Below are positions 43,393 to 52,575 of a stretch of 64,000 bases of DNA, in pieces. The position numbers were made by a program, and so were the translations under genes. The DNA is from Saccharibacillus nicotianae. GTDB taxonomy: Bacteria > Bacillota > Bacilli > Paenibacillales > Paenibacillaceae. Each line of letters opens with the position of its first letter. Position 1 is the stretch's first letter. Below the pieces are notes generated by a model. That model was not told where the DNA came from. It saw only the letters and a list, made by a program, of their open reading frames with translations, and did not search any database. Location: positions 62,001 to 126,000 of the forward strand of contig NZ_JBHUGF010000006.1 in the NCBI RefSeq assembly GCF_042681745.1. Reading direction: 5' to 3'.

Positions 43393-45081
43393 TTAGATTG
43401 CAAATCCACTTTTCGTTGGCGCATCAGAAGGTACAACAGCATCATGCAAATGCCCTTCTAATTCGTCTGTATAACGACGTTTTTGATCGGCTGTCCAGTT
43501 GAAGCGTCTGGACATATATTCGATTACAGGTTGTTTCCATTCATGTACCCAGTTGATATTGAAAAATAAAGCTCCTGTACGACGGATAAAGAAATCAACC
43601 GGTTTGACTGTCATTTCTTCTTGGATAGCATAAGCAATACGAGCACGAATATCTGCTGGTAATCCTAACTCGTCTGCAATCGGATCTGCCTGACGTACCA
43701 GTTCAAATAATTTGCTAACATTGGAACCGTAAAATCCTGCTAGATATTCCGCTTGTTCTAGTGTTAATCCAGCTTGTCTACCTTTATCTCCTTGTTGCAA
43801 GATAAAAGCAGGTAGGTTAGCGGAACCGCCTACATCGCCACCGGAGATAGCCATATGTTTGGTCTGACAAGCTTTGAATTTTTTGCCTTGCTCTTTGCCG
43901 ATTAATTCTGCCGCTAGATCGATAACCATTTCAGCCATTTTGCGATAACCGGTTAATTTACCACCAGCAATCGTAATCAAGCCGCTATCGGATTGCCATA
44001 CTTCATCTTTACGAGAGATTTCAGAAGGATCTTTACCTTCTTCATAGATCAATGGACGTACACCTGCCCAGCTAGATTCTACATCAGCCGCTGTCACTTT
44101 TACACTCGGGAACATATAATTGATCGCTTTTAATACATAATCACGATCTTCCAGTGTCATTTGTGGGTGAATAGGATCGGCTTTGTAGACCGTATCTGTT
44201 GTACCTACATACGTTTTGCCGTCTCTTGGAATCGCAAATACCATCCGACCGTCCGGTGTATCAAAGTAAACAGCTTGTTCAAGCGGGAAACGCTCATGAT
44301 CGATAACCAGGTGAATCCCTTTAGTCATTTGTAGCACTTTACCTTTTTTGGATTTATCCAATTGGCGAAGTGTATCTACCCACGGGCCTGCTGCATTGAT
44401 AACTTTACGCGCGAAAATGCTATATTCATGACCGCTAATTGTATCGGTAACTTTAACCCCTTTTAGCTTGCCATTTTCATAAATAAATTCAGATGCTTTG
44501 GTATAGTTAGACGCATACGCACCACGTTTTACCGCTTCTTTGATTACTTCAATCGTTAAACGAGCATCATCGGTACGGTATTCTACATAATAACCGCCAC
44601 CTTGTAGACCGTCTTTTTTGATTAAAGGTTCTTTGAACATCGTTTCTTTTACACTTAACATTTTACGACGTTCATTTCTTTTGACGCCTGCTAAGTAATC
44701 GTATACACGTAGACCGATCGAAGTACTGAAGCTACCGAATGTTCCACCTTTGTGAAAAGGAAGTAACATCCATTCTGGTGTAGTGACATGCGGGCCATTT
44801 TCATAAACGACTGCACGTTCTTTCCCTACTTCAGCTACCATCTTCACTTCAAATTGCTTCAAGTAACGCAATCCACCATGAACCAATTTAGTAGAACGGC
44901 TGGATGTTCCTGCTGCATAATCTTGCATTTCAACCAGACCTGTTTTCATACCGCGAGTCACAGCATCTAACGCAATTCCCGATCCTGTTATTCCGCCACC
45001 AATTACTAATACATCTAATACTTCGCTACTCATATGCTCTAAAGCATTGGCTCTGTTTTGTGCTGAAAATGTTGTATTCAT
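43393..45081 (-). CDS. glpD: aerobic glycerol-3-phosphate dehydrogenase
   Basis: 562 residues, usual GlpD length. FAD enzyme on the inner membrane face oxidising glycerol-3-phosphate to dihydroxyacetone phosphate and passing electrons to quinone (feeding the quinol oxidase). FAD motif VLVIGGGITGSGIALDA (25-40), RSTKLVHGGLRYL, and a C-terminal DAO_C domain. ATG at 45081. Transcribed through a leader terminator that should require GlpP. Confidence 0.96.
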   Translation of the reverse strand: MNTTFSAQNRANALEHMSSEVLDVLVIGGGITGSGIALDAVTRGMKTGLVEMQDYAAGTSSRSTKLVHGGLRYLKQFEVKMVAEVGKERAVVYENGPHVTTPEWMLLPFHKGGTFGSFSTSIGLRVYDYLAGVKRNERRKMLSVKETMFKEPLIKKDGLQGGGYYVEYRTDDARLTIEVIKEAVKRGAYASNYTKASEFIYENGKLKGVKVTDTISGHEYSIFARKVINAAGPWVDTLRQLDKSKKGKVLQMTKGIHLVIDHERFPLEQAVYFDTPDGRMVFAIPRDGKTYVGTTDTVYKADPIHPQMTLEDRDYVLKAINYMFPSVKVTAADVESSWAGVRPLIYEEGKDPSEISRKDEVWQSDSGLITIAGGKLTGYRKMAEMVIDLAAELIGKEQGKKFKACQTKHMAISGGDVGGSANLPAFILQQGDKGRQAGLTLEQAEYLAGFYGSNVSKLFELVRQADPIADELGLPADIRARIAYAIQEEMTVKPVDFFIRRTGALFFNINWVHEWKQPVIEYMSRRFNWTADQKRRYTDELEGHLHDAVVPSDAPTKSGFAI

Positions 45082-45146
45082 CTGTAGTTCCTCCCTTATT
45101 TGAACGCACTATATTGTTTATTTTTACCAGTCATAAGCAATAAAAA

Positions 45147-45203
45147 AGAGACCACGAATAATTACACTAAAACGGTTGTATACCGCGTGTACTCGTGGTC
45201 TCT
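45147..45203 (-). terminator. glpD leader terminator (GlpP antitermination site)
   Basis: Stem AGAGACCACGA/TCGTGGTCTCT (11 bp) and an A-run on + giving a T-run in the minus transcript, 66 bases before glpD. Preceded in the RNA by a block also present in the glpF leader (ATTATTAACTTG on +, 45222-45233). Confidence 0.85.
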
Positions 45204-45241
45204 CCAAAGTCTCATGACGTTATTATTAACTTGTTAACTAC

Positions 45242-45270
45242 ATTGTACCATATTAGCTTTAGGGTAGCAA
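45242..45270 (-). promoter_or_regulatory. glpD promoter
   Basis: Minus-strand -35 TTGCTA (45265-45270), 17 bases, extended -10 TGGTACAAT with TACAAT at 45242-45247. The conserved leader block begins 8 bases after the -10, the same distance as at glpF. Confidence 0.65.
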
Positions 45271-45308
45271 AGAATTTAGACAATTTTTTAGACATTTATA
45301 CTGACCCA

Positions 45309-46283
45309 TTAAGATTGAGTTAAACTTTTTACGATATAATCAAGCTGTGCATTCATCGAAATAGGATCGTTGAAATAATACGCGATAGGATCAATGCGGT
45401 AGACATGATTGCTTTTCACTGCCGGCAAGTCTTTCCATAGACTACTGTTGTACACTGTACTTCCATCTTTATCATCGTCTCCACCCCATGGTGAAGTGAA
45501 AATATAATCTCCTGCAAAATCAGGCAAATTTTCTAAAGAAAGACTTGTAAAACCTGCACCACTATCTATCGCTTCTTTTTGTAACATCGGGGTAGCTTTA
45601 AGACCTAATGCTTGATAGATAATCTCTCCACCGCGGCCGTAGGTATCTCCCATCGCATAGATTCCTTTGGCATACGGTTGAAGAATAGAGACTGTTTTGT
45701 CGCCTACAGCAGCATGTACTTTGGGTTTGACTTCATTAATTTTCGCTTCCCATGCGGCGGCTACTTCTTTGGCTTTATCTTCTGTGCCTGTCATTTTACC
45801 TAATTCTTGCAATAACTCTTTGTACGTATATTGTCCATATTTGATTGCAACAGTCGGAGCAATTTCCTGATATTTTTCTAGATTTTTATCATTATCCCAG
45901 ATCACAATCAAGTCTGGATTCAATGCTAATATTTCTTCAATATCTGGACTATCGCTTAAATTAGTAACACCATTCAGCGTTTCTTTCAACATAGAACTTT
46001 GAAAAACATAATCAATTGTAGCAATCGGCTTAATGCCCAACGCATATAGATATCCATAATAACTAGCTGCAATAACAACAACACGCTGAGGATGACTGGG
46101 CACTTTCACTTCGCCATTTGCCGCTTTGTATGTAATCGTCTTATTTTCTGTTGTGGCTGGTTTCTCCATTGTTGATGATGTCGGTGGAGAAGCTGTTGGT
46201 GTTGTACTTTGACCACAAGCCGCTAGAATAGCAATCAGCAAAATGGTAGTGAAAATCATACTGAATTTTTTGAGGATGTACAT
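45309..46283 (-). CDS. iron-siderophore ABC transporter substrate-binding lipoprotein
   Basis: 324 residues: signal peptide with lipobox LAAC (Cys about residue 23), Ser/Thr/Pro linker, and a FecB/FhuD-type periplasmic-binding domain (HPQRVVVIAASYYGYLYALGIKP; LNPDLIVIWDN; YAMGDTYGRGGEIIYQALGL). Captures a ferric siderophore outside the membrane; no permease or ATPase genes are adjacent. A Fur box lies about 46 bases upstream. Inserted between glpD and glpK. Confidence 0.92.
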   Translation of the reverse strand: MYILKKFSMIFTTILLIAILAACGQSTTPTASPPTSSTMEKPATTENKTITYKAANGEVKVPSHPQRVVVIAASYYGYLYALGIKPIATIDYVFQSSMLKETLNGVTNLSDSPDIEEILALNPDLIVIWDNDKNLEKYQEIAPTVAIKYGQYTYKELLQELGKMTGTEDKAKEVAAAWEAKINEVKPKVHAAVGDKTVSILQPYAKGIYAMGDTYGRGGEIIYQALGLKATPMLQKEAIDSGAGFTSLSLENLPDFAGDYIFTSPWGGDDDKDGSTVYNSSLWKDLPAVKSNHVYRIDPIAYYFNDPISMNAQLDYIVKSLTQS

Positions 46284-46328
46284 GCTGTATAACCGCCTTT
46301 TATCCGTAATATTTTATTCCTGAATAAA

Positions 46329-46343
46329 TGATAAAGATTATCA
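46329..46343 (-). promoter_or_regulatory. Fur box upstream of siderophore-binding protein
   Basis: TGATAAAGATTATCA, one mismatch to the 7-1-7 consensus, followed by an overlapping copy (up to ATTATCAATT, 46352). Overlapping boxes are common at strong Fur promoters. Confidence 0.8.
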
Positions 46344-46406
46344 TTATCAATTGGAATATTAGCACAGAATGAAAAGCATTGCATCCATTTTTTAAAAATA
46401 CACTAG

Positions 46407-46448
46407 ACCAAAAACCCCTTCTCTAGAATAAGAAAAGGGGTTTTTGGT
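46407..46448 (-). terminator. terminator of glpFK
   Basis: 14-bp stem ACCAAAAACCCCTT/AAGGGGTTTTTGGT, 38 bases past the glpK stop. Confidence 0.92.
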
Positions 46449-46486
46449 ATGAGTTATATGGATCTGATCATACTTACGTTATGATT

Positions 46487-47980
46487 TTATTTAAAAGCCA
46501 TTGTCGCATGAACAGCTTTTTGCCAGCCAGCATATAGACTTTCACGACGTGATTCTTCCATATTCGGGGTAAATTGATCGTTCAATTCTTCGTGTGCTGC
46601 GGCAATCTCATCTAGACTTGTCCAGTATCCTGTTGCAAGTCCTGCAAGATAAGCTGCTCCTAAAGCTGTCGTCTCATTTACAACAGGACGATCTACAGGA
46701 ACACCTAGAATATCGCTTTGGAACTGCATTAAGAATTTATTTTTTACTGCTCCACCATCGACTTTAAGCGATTCGACTTTGAGCCCTGTGTCGCTTTCCA
46801 TCGCGGTTAATACATCTTTGGTTTGATATGCTAGTGATTCTAATGTAGCGCGAATAAAATGCTCTTTGGTTGTACCGCGACTAAGACCAAAAGCCGCTCC
46901 GCGTACTTCACTATCCCAATAAGGACTACCCAATCCTACAAAAGCAGGTACAAGATAGACGCCATCTGTAGATTCTACACGTGCAGCATAAGCTTCACTA
47001 TCTGCTGCATCGCGGAACATCCGCAGACCATCGCGTAACCATTGAATAGCAGAACCCGCTACAAAGATACTTCCTTCTAGTGCATAATGAATTTTACCAT
47101 CTACACCGCAAGCGATAGTTGTAATTAGACCATGCTCGGAGCGAATAGGTTCTTCACCTGTATTCATCAGCATAAAGCAACCTGTACCGTATGTGTTTTT
47201 GATCGATCCTTTTTCATAACAAGCTTGTCCGAATAGTGCTGCTTGTTGATCTCCTGCTGCACCAGCAATCGGAATATTTTGACCGAAGAAATGATAATCG
47301 ACAGTATGTGCATACACTTCAGAAGAAGGACGTACTTCTGGCAACATCGAAGCTGGAACACCCAAGATATCAAGCAACTCTTCGTCCCATTTCAATTCAT
47401 AGATATTGTACATTAACGTACGAGAAGCATTAGAATAATCAGTTACATGCGCTTTACCACCGGATAATTTCCAGATTAACCACGTATCAATCGTACCGAA
47501 CATTAATTCGCCACGTTCTGCACGTTCGCGTGTACCTTCCACATGATCCAGAATCCATTTTACTTTGGTACCGGAGAAGTAAGGATCAATCAACAATCCT
47601 GTTTTATCGCGGAATGTTTGTTCTAGATCACGTTTTTTGAGATCTTCACAGATTTCAGCACTTTGACGAGATTGCCATACCAGTACATTATAGACAGGAT
47701 CTCCTGTTTTGCGATCCCAGACAACTGTAGTTTCACGTTGGTTGGTAATACCGATTCCTGCGATCTGTACCGGCTTGATTCCAGACTCGGACAGACAAGA
47801 AGCGATAACCGCTAGAATCGAACTCCAAATTTCATTTGCATTTTGTTCAACGGTGCCCGGCTTCGGGAAATATTGTGGAAATTCACGCTGCGCCATATAT
47901 ACAATTTCACCTTTTTTGTTAAACAAAATTGCGCGCGAGCTTGTTGTTCCTTGATCCAGTGCCATAATATATTTTTCCAT
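46487..47980 (-). CDS. glpK: glycerol kinase
   Basis: 497 residues, usual length. Phosphorylates glycerol with ATP. FGGY kinase fold: ALDQGTTSSRAILF at the N-terminus, IGITNQRETTVVWD, TYGTGCFMLMNTG and the FGGY signature DGGAVKNKFLMQFQSDIL. ATG at 47980 follows AAGGAGG. Follows glpF by 63 bases in the same operon. Confidence 0.97.
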   Translation of the reverse strand: MEKYIMALDQGTTSSRAILFNKKGEIVYMAQREFPQYFPKPGTVEQNANEIWSSILAVIASCLSESGIKPVQIAGIGITNQRETTVVWDRKTGDPVYNVLVWQSRQSAEICEDLKKRDLEQTFRDKTGLLIDPYFSGTKVKWILDHVEGTRERAERGELMFGTIDTWLIWKLSGGKAHVTDYSNASRTLMYNIYELKWDEELLDILGVPASMLPEVRPSSEVYAHTVDYHFFGQNIPIAGAAGDQQAALFGQACYEKGSIKNTYGTGCFMLMNTGEEPIRSEHGLITTIACGVDGKIHYALEGSIFVAGSAIQWLRDGLRMFRDAADSEAYAARVESTDGVYLVPAFVGLGSPYWDSEVRGAAFGLSRGTTKEHFIRATLESLAYQTKDVLTAMESDTGLKVESLKVDGGAVKNKFLMQFQSDILGVPVDRPVVNETTALGAAYLAGLATGYWTSLDEIAAAHEELNDQFTPNMEESRRESLYAGWQKAVHATMAFK

Positions 47981-48043
47981 AAATAAGTTCCTCCTTGAGT
48001 GGTATACACTAATAAGTCCTATACAATGATGAATAGTTATGAG

Positions 48044-48865
48044 TTACGCAGTTACTTTACGAGAAACAGAATCTTGTGCTTTACGACCTGAACGATGAGC
48101 GAAAAACAAGCAAATCGCTGTAACTACTAACAGTACCCATAGCAGAGGTGTACTTTGACCTTGAAATACATTTTTGTAAAATAGACCACCGATCGAACCG
48201 CCTAACAATGGCCCGATAAATGGAACCCAAGCATATTTCCAATTGGAAGAACCTTTACCTGCAATCGGCAACAATGTATGCATCAGACGAGGACCTAGAT
48301 CACGAGCTGGATTGATTGCATACCCTGTTGTTCCTCCAAGCGATAAGCCGATACTAACCACTAATAAACCAACAATCAATGGATGAACACCTTCTGTAAA
48401 TTGATTCGCACCCATAGATAACAATACCATGACAAAAATAAATGTACCGATAATTTCACTCAGCATATTTCCGACAGGATGTTTAATAGCCGGTGATGTT
48501 GAAAATACGCCTAGTTTGGTCGCAGGATCTGGAGTTGCTTTCCAGTGCGGTAAGTATTGTAAATAGACCAGCAATGCACCTGCCATCGCTCCGATCATCT
48601 GTGCCAAAATATATGACGGAACCTGACTCCATGCAAAATCGCCGTTAAAAGCAAGAGCTAGTGTGACAGCCGGATTCAAATGAGCCCCGCTAATATCACC
48701 TACAGCATATACAGCCATTCCTACCCCAAGACCCCAACCTGCGGTAACAACCATCCAACCTGAACTTTCTGCAAATGATCCTTTTAATGCAACGCCTGCC
48801 GAAACGCCAGCGCCTAAAGCAATCAGAATCATTGTTCCTACTAATTCTGCTATAAATGGTGACAT
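48044..48865 (-). CDS. glpF: glycerol uptake facilitator
   Basis: 273 residues, six helices plus two half-helices carrying the aquaporin motifs HLNPAVTLA and INPARDLGPR; the Asp after NPAR marks a glycerol channel. Inner-membrane diffusion of glycerol. ATG 48865 preceded by GGAGGG. Under an exact sigma-A promoter, a cre site and a GlpP leader. Confidence 0.96.
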   Translation of the reverse strand: MSPFIAELVGTMILIALGAGVSAGVALKGSFAESSGWMVVTAGWGLGVGMAVYAVGDISGAHLNPAVTLALAFNGDFAWSQVPSYILAQMIGAMAGALLVYLQYLPHWKATPDPATKLGVFSTSPAIKHPVGNMLSEIIGTFIFVMVLLSMGANQFTEGVHPLIVGLLVVSIGLSLGGTTGYAINPARDLGPRLMHTLLPIAGKGSSNWKYAWVPFIGPLLGGSIGGLFYKNVFQGQSTPLLWVLLVVTAICLFFAHRSGRKAQDSVSRKVTA

Positions 48866-48916
48866 GATAATTCCCTCCATTCAAAGTAGCAAGTTATTTC
48901 AACCGATAGACAACAG

Positions 48917-48966
48917 AAAAAGCCACTGCAAACCACCCCTTCAGTTGTAGGGGTCTTTGCGTGGCT
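48917..48966 (-). terminator. glpF leader terminator (GlpP antitermination site)
   Basis: Three-part stem AGCCAC-GCAAA-ACCCCT with AGGGGT-TTTGC-GTGGCT (48921-48966) and a T-run on the minus transcript. Sits between promoter and glpF; preceded by the same block as the glpD leader (ATTATTAACTTG on +, 48984-48995; CTCTCC at 48965-48970). Confidence 0.88.
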
Positions 48967-49003
48967 CTCCGGTTCTCCGTCACATTATTAACTTGATAAG
49001 TTC

Positions 49004-49032
49004 ATCATATCGTAACATGTAAGCGGTGTCAA
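49004..49032 (-). promoter_or_regulatory. glpF promoter with overlapping cre site
   Basis: Minus-strand TTGACA (49027-49032), 17-base spacer, TATGAT (49004-49009). The + strand 49018-49031 reads TGTAAGCGGTGTCA, matching the cre pattern TGNAANCGNNNNCA and overlapping the -35, so CcpA binding would block the promoter. Confidence 0.78.
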
Positions 49033-49070
49033 TATGATAATTTTCATGTGATCTTCATTTTAATGATTTT

Positions 49071-49631
49071 TCACTTATCTGTACGATAGTGAGCAAACAA
49101 CTGATCATTGGATGTTGTGACCGCTGTTGCCCCCGCAGTTAGCGCCTGTTCCACATCATCTGCTGTGCGAATAAGACCGCCTGCAAATACAGGAATATTA
49201 GTACGTTCAATCACTTCTTTGATCATATGAGGGACTACCCCCGGTAAGACTTCAATATAATCTGGCTGTGTCTTTTGCAATAAAGCATAACTTTTTTCAA
49301 GCGCAATTGTATCTAGCATAAATACACGTTGAATCGCTATAACACCTTTTTGCTTGGCTTTCAAAATCATATTACCACGTGTCGAAATAATACCGTAAGG
49401 CTTAATCTCCTGACACAAGTATTCGGCTGCATACTCATCATTTTTAAGCCCGTGCACCAGATCAGCATGCAAAAACATTTTTTTATGCTGTTGATTTGCC
49501 ATTTTATAAATATTTTTGAGTTGTGCGATATGAGTATCTAAAAATACTCCATATTCATACGAACTGGATAAGATTTGTTCAAATTGCTTCATACTTTTGG
49601 CTGCTGGCAAAATCGCCTGACCGTAAAACAT
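49071..49631 (-). CDS. glpP: glycerol uptake operon antiterminator
   Basis: 186 residues, full GlpP length. TIM-barrel-like RNA-binding antiterminator that responds to glycerol-3-phosphate. Family features: HADLVHGLKNDEYAAEYL, GIISTRGN, IEVLPGVVPHMI, FAGGLIRTADDV and AGATAVTTSN. Directly upstream of glpF. The glpF and glpD leaders with matching hairpins are its expected targets. Confidence 0.95.
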   Translation of the reverse strand: MFYGQAILPAAKSMKQFEQILSSSYEYGVFLDTHIAQLKNIYKMANQQHKKMFLHADLVHGLKNDEYAAEYLCQEIKPYGIISTRGNMILKAKQKGVIAIQRVFMLDTIALEKSYALLQKTQPDYIEVLPGVVPHMIKEVIERTNIPVFAGGLIRTADDVEQALTAGATAVTTSNDQLFAHYRTDK

Positions 49632-49668
49632 CGTTAATCACTCTTTTCTACATAAGTAAGTTCTTTCA

Positions 49669-50280
49669 TTACACTTCGATATCTATATCCATTCGTTTGA
49701 TTACTGTACGAGCACACTCTATATTAACCCATTCTTTTACAATATGTAATGCCAAATGAATACCTGCGGAGATCCCTGCGGATGTCATAATTGCTCCTTG
49801 ATCCACAAATTTCACTCCTGATTTGACGATCACTTCAGGATAATCGTGTTGCAATCGATCCAGATCCATCCAGTGTGTCGTTGCTTGTAGACCATTCAAT
49901 AATCCTGCTTCCGCTAACACTAATGCACCGGTACAAATAGAAGCTAGCAATTTCACCTGTTGAGACTGCGTCTGTATCCACTCTATGATGACAGGATCAT
50001 GAATAATGATTTCTTCTGCACCGTACCCGCCAGGAATAATCAATATATCCAATGCCGGCATATGATGGATAGCATAATCTGGTTGTACTTTTAACCCGTT
50101 ACGAGCACTGATCTGCTGCCCGTCTGGAGATATCGTATGTACTTGAAATAATTTCTGCTTTTCGACTGTCTCTGCGAGTGAGAACACTTCAAACGGCCCT
50201 GCAAAATCCATCACTTCTACTTCATCAAATAACAAAATACCGACTTGATAACGCTCTGGAAGATCATTATTGATTGGCAT
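49669..50280 (-). CDS. DJ-1/PfpI family protein
   Basis: 203 residues, class I glutamine-amidotransferase-like fold. Nucleophile Cys in ASICTGALVLAEAGLL, preceded by PGGYGAEE; THWMDLDRL follows. Resembles the N-terminal domain of GATase-AraC regulators and isonitrile hydratase (InhA)-like proteins, but there is no AraC domain. ATG at 50280 follows AAGGAGAG. Substrate unknown. Confidence 0.87.
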   Translation of the reverse strand: MPINNDLPERYQVGILLFDEVEVMDFAGPFEVFSLAETVEKQKLFQVHTISPDGQQISARNGLKVQPDYAIHHMPALDILIIPGGYGAEEIIIHDPVIIEWIQTQSQQVKLLASICTGALVLAEAGLLNGLQATTHWMDLDRLQHDYPEVIVKSGVKFVDQGAIMTSAGISAGIHLALHIVKEWVNIECARTVIKRMDIDIEV

Positions 50281-50553
50281 ATTGAATGACTCTCCTTATC
50301 AATTAAAATGGCTCTCATTGTAAGTATAGATGATCTCATTTTTTATGAATTTGGTTTATTTGTCTATCATGCATCAGTTGTGAAATAAAAAACAATAGCC
50401 ATGTAAAATCTTTTATAGTAAAATTTGCATACTTTAGTTTTTACGCATTAAAGCGTTGATGGAGAATATTCTAACACAGGTATGCTCTTGAGTTATATCT
50501 ATTGTTTAGACAATCAACGTTTTTATCAAATTACAAGAATAGGAGATTACATC

Positions 50554-51516
50554 ATGAATGCTGTAGCCAAAGTGAGTAAGTTTGTAGGGGATACATTTTC
50601 GATCTGGGTCATATTGTTTGCGTTGCTTGGATTTTTTATGCCCACGTTGTTTACCGGTTTGAAAGGACAGATTTCGTTATTGCTTGGAATTGTGATGTTT
50701 GGTATGGGGCTAACGTTATCTTCTGCTGATTTTCGCGAAGTGTTTCGCCGTCCTTTGGATGTTGCACTTGGAGTGGTAGGGCATTATATTATTATGCCGT
50801 TACTTGCGTATGGTCTAGCGATTGCGTTGCAACTTCCACCAGATATTGCTGTTGGTGTAATATTAGTCGGTTGTTGTCCAAGTGGTACATCTTCTAATGT
50901 AATGACTTTTCTATCTAAAGGAGATGTAGCGCTAGGTGTATCGATAGCTTCTGTATCAACATTGATCGCTCCACTTGCTACACCAGCGATGATTTCTTTA
51001 CTTGCTGGACAATGGATGGATATTAGTGCAAGCAGTCTGATTTTAGATATTCTCAAAGTAGTGATCGTTCCTATCGTACTGGGCGTTATTGTAAAATCAC
51101 TATTTCGCAAGCAAGCAGAAGCGGCTACAGTGGCATTGCCTTTTGTTTCTACACTTGCGATTGTATTGATCGTCTCGATCGTTGTTGGTCTTAATCGTGA
51201 CAAAATTGTTGAAACAGGATTGTTGATTTTCCTTGTCGTTATTTTACATAATGGACTTGGTTATTTGCTCGGATATCTATTTGCCAAAGCGATTCGCATG
51301 AATCCTGCACAACGCAAAGCAATTGTTTTCGAGACAGGTATGCAAAATTCAGGGCTAGGGGCTAGTCTTGCTGCGGCTCACTTTAATCCTTTGGCTGCTG
51401 TGCCGAGTGCTATTTTCAGTGTATGGCATAATATTTCAGGTTCGTTATTAGCGACATGGTTTGCTCGTCGCGCTGCCAAAGAAGAACAACAGGCATCTGA
51501 TAGGATTAAAAAATAA
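50554..51516 (+). CDS. bile acid:sodium symporter family protein
   Basis: 320 residues, about nine to ten helices, with the BASS family motifs LLLGIVMFGMGLTLS, VGCCPSGTSSNVMTFLSKGDVALGVS, and FETGMQNSGLGASLA (sodium-site regions). B. subtilis YocS is a close layout match. Imports an organic anion with Na+; substrate unknown. ATG 50554 follows AGGAG. Confidence 0.93.
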   Translation: MNAVAKVSKFVGDTFSIWVILFALLGFFMPTLFTGLKGQISLLLGIVMFGMGLTLSSADFREVFRRPLDVALGVVGHYIIMPLLAYGLAIALQLPPDIAVGVILVGCCPSGTSSNVMTFLSKGDVALGVSIASVSTLIAPLATPAMISLLAGQWMDISASSLILDILKVVIVPIVLGVIVKSLFRKQAEAATVALPFVSTLAIVLIVSIVVGLNRDKIVETGLLIFLVVILHNGLGYLLGYLFAKAIRMNPAQRKAIVFETGMQNSGLGASLAAAHFNPLAAVPSAIFSVWHNISGSLLATWFARRAAKEEQQASDRIKK

Positions 51517-51545
51517 TAACAGCTAAAAAATAATCTTGTCCCCTT

Positions 51546-51588
51546 CTGAAGATGGCGTTTACATTTGCGTCTCTTCAGGTTTGGGGAT
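51546..51588 (+). terminator. weak hairpin after symporter gene
   Basis: CTGAAGA/TCTTCAG arms (51546-51552 / 51572-51578) with CCCC/GGGG flanks but no T-run; may be an inefficient terminator. Confidence 0.35.
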
Positions 51589-51755
51589 GTCAATAATACT
51601 TAAAATAAAGAGAAGTATTCAAAACAATCCAAAGCTAAGAAGTAGCATATTCAAAAATATTTAGCTTGTCAAAAGAATAAATTTGAATTATTATAACCTA
51701 GCTAAAGGGATCACAATCCTATTCTAAAAGTCGTTCTATATTTTTTTATCAAATG

Positions 51756-51770
51756 GTTAGCCGGCTTACT
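51756..51770 (+). promoter_or_regulatory. MarR operator copy 1
   Basis: GTTAGCCGGCTTACT, near-palindromic around AGCCGGCT, 31 bases before the MarR-family gene. An identical 15-mer is at 52504-52518. Confidence 0.65.
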
Positions 51771-51801
51771 AAAAAATAAACAGTGAAGGAGTCTGGTATT
51801 T

Positions 51802-52485
51802 TTGGATTATTTAATTTCGTCAGAACATGAGACATCTCAAGAACTTCCATTGTATAATCAAGTGATAACGAATCGAGCGGCTGTCGAAATTGCTTTACTA
51901 TACATGGATATGACGGCTAATCTGTCTGAAAGGGACGAATTAGATATGGACTTTGATATACGTGATCTACCTACCAAAGAAATGCTTCAAGAATTTTCAA
52001 AATCTGTACCTGAAATCGATATTTCGGCTACAGAAGCCATGCTTCTTTTTATGCGTACCGCTTCTAACATTTTCAAAGTCAGTTCCAATGGTTTTGAAAA
52101 ATTCGATGTCTCTAGTGGCAAGTTCGCTCTATTGATCTTGTTATATCGCAATCAAAATACAGGGCTTCTTGCATCCGAACTCGCTGAGAGAGCCGGTATT
52201 ACCAAAGCAACTGTGACGGGATTGTTAGAACGTATGGAACGCGATCATCTGATTTTTAGAAAAGATCACCCTTCTGATCGTCGTATGAGTATTGCACATC
52301 TTACAGATACCGGTATGACATTAATGAATGAGTTATTACCCGTTCATTTTCTCAGTACTTCTAAGATTATGAGCGGTCTTTCTGAAGAAGAAAAAGCAAT
52401 GCTATTGTTATTGCTTGAAAAAATTAAATTAGGCATTCCTGAAGGTGAAGAAGTCTATAATTCGTATCAGATCAGACATAAATAG
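51802..52485 (+). CDS. MarR family regulator with N-terminal extension
   Basis: 227 residues. The MarR winged helix occupies ~110-190 (LLASELAERAGITKATVTGLLERMERD; wing RKDHPSDRRMSIAHLTDTG). The first ~85 residues are an unusual acidic, helical extension (ERDELDMDFDIRDLP), longer than typical MarR proteins. TTG start; AAGGAG is 12 bases upstream, so the start is not certain. It probably represses itself and the export pair downstream through the repeated 15-mer. Confidence 0.87.
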   Translation: MDYLISSEHETSQELPLYNQVITNRAAVEIALLYMDMTANLSERDELDMDFDIRDLPTKEMLQEFSKSVPEIDISATEAMLLFMRTASNIFKVSSNGFEKFDVSSGKFALLILLYRNQNTGLLASELAERAGITKATVTGLLERMERDHLIFRKDHPSDRRMSIAHLTDTGMTLMNELLPVHFLSTSKIMSGLSEEEKAMLLLLLEKIKLGIPEGEEVYNSYQIRHK

Positions 52486-52503
52486 TGTCTTTTCTATCAC
52501 TTA

Positions 52504-52518
52504 GTTAGCCGGCTTACT
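52504..52518 (+). promoter_or_regulatory. MarR operator copy 2
   Basis: Identical GTTAGCCGGCTTACT, 57 bases upstream of the HlyD-type gene. Confidence 0.65.
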
Positions 52519-52575
52519 TTATTTCCAGAAATCCTTTATATTATTCTCTATACTAGATTAAGGAGCGTTTAATTC

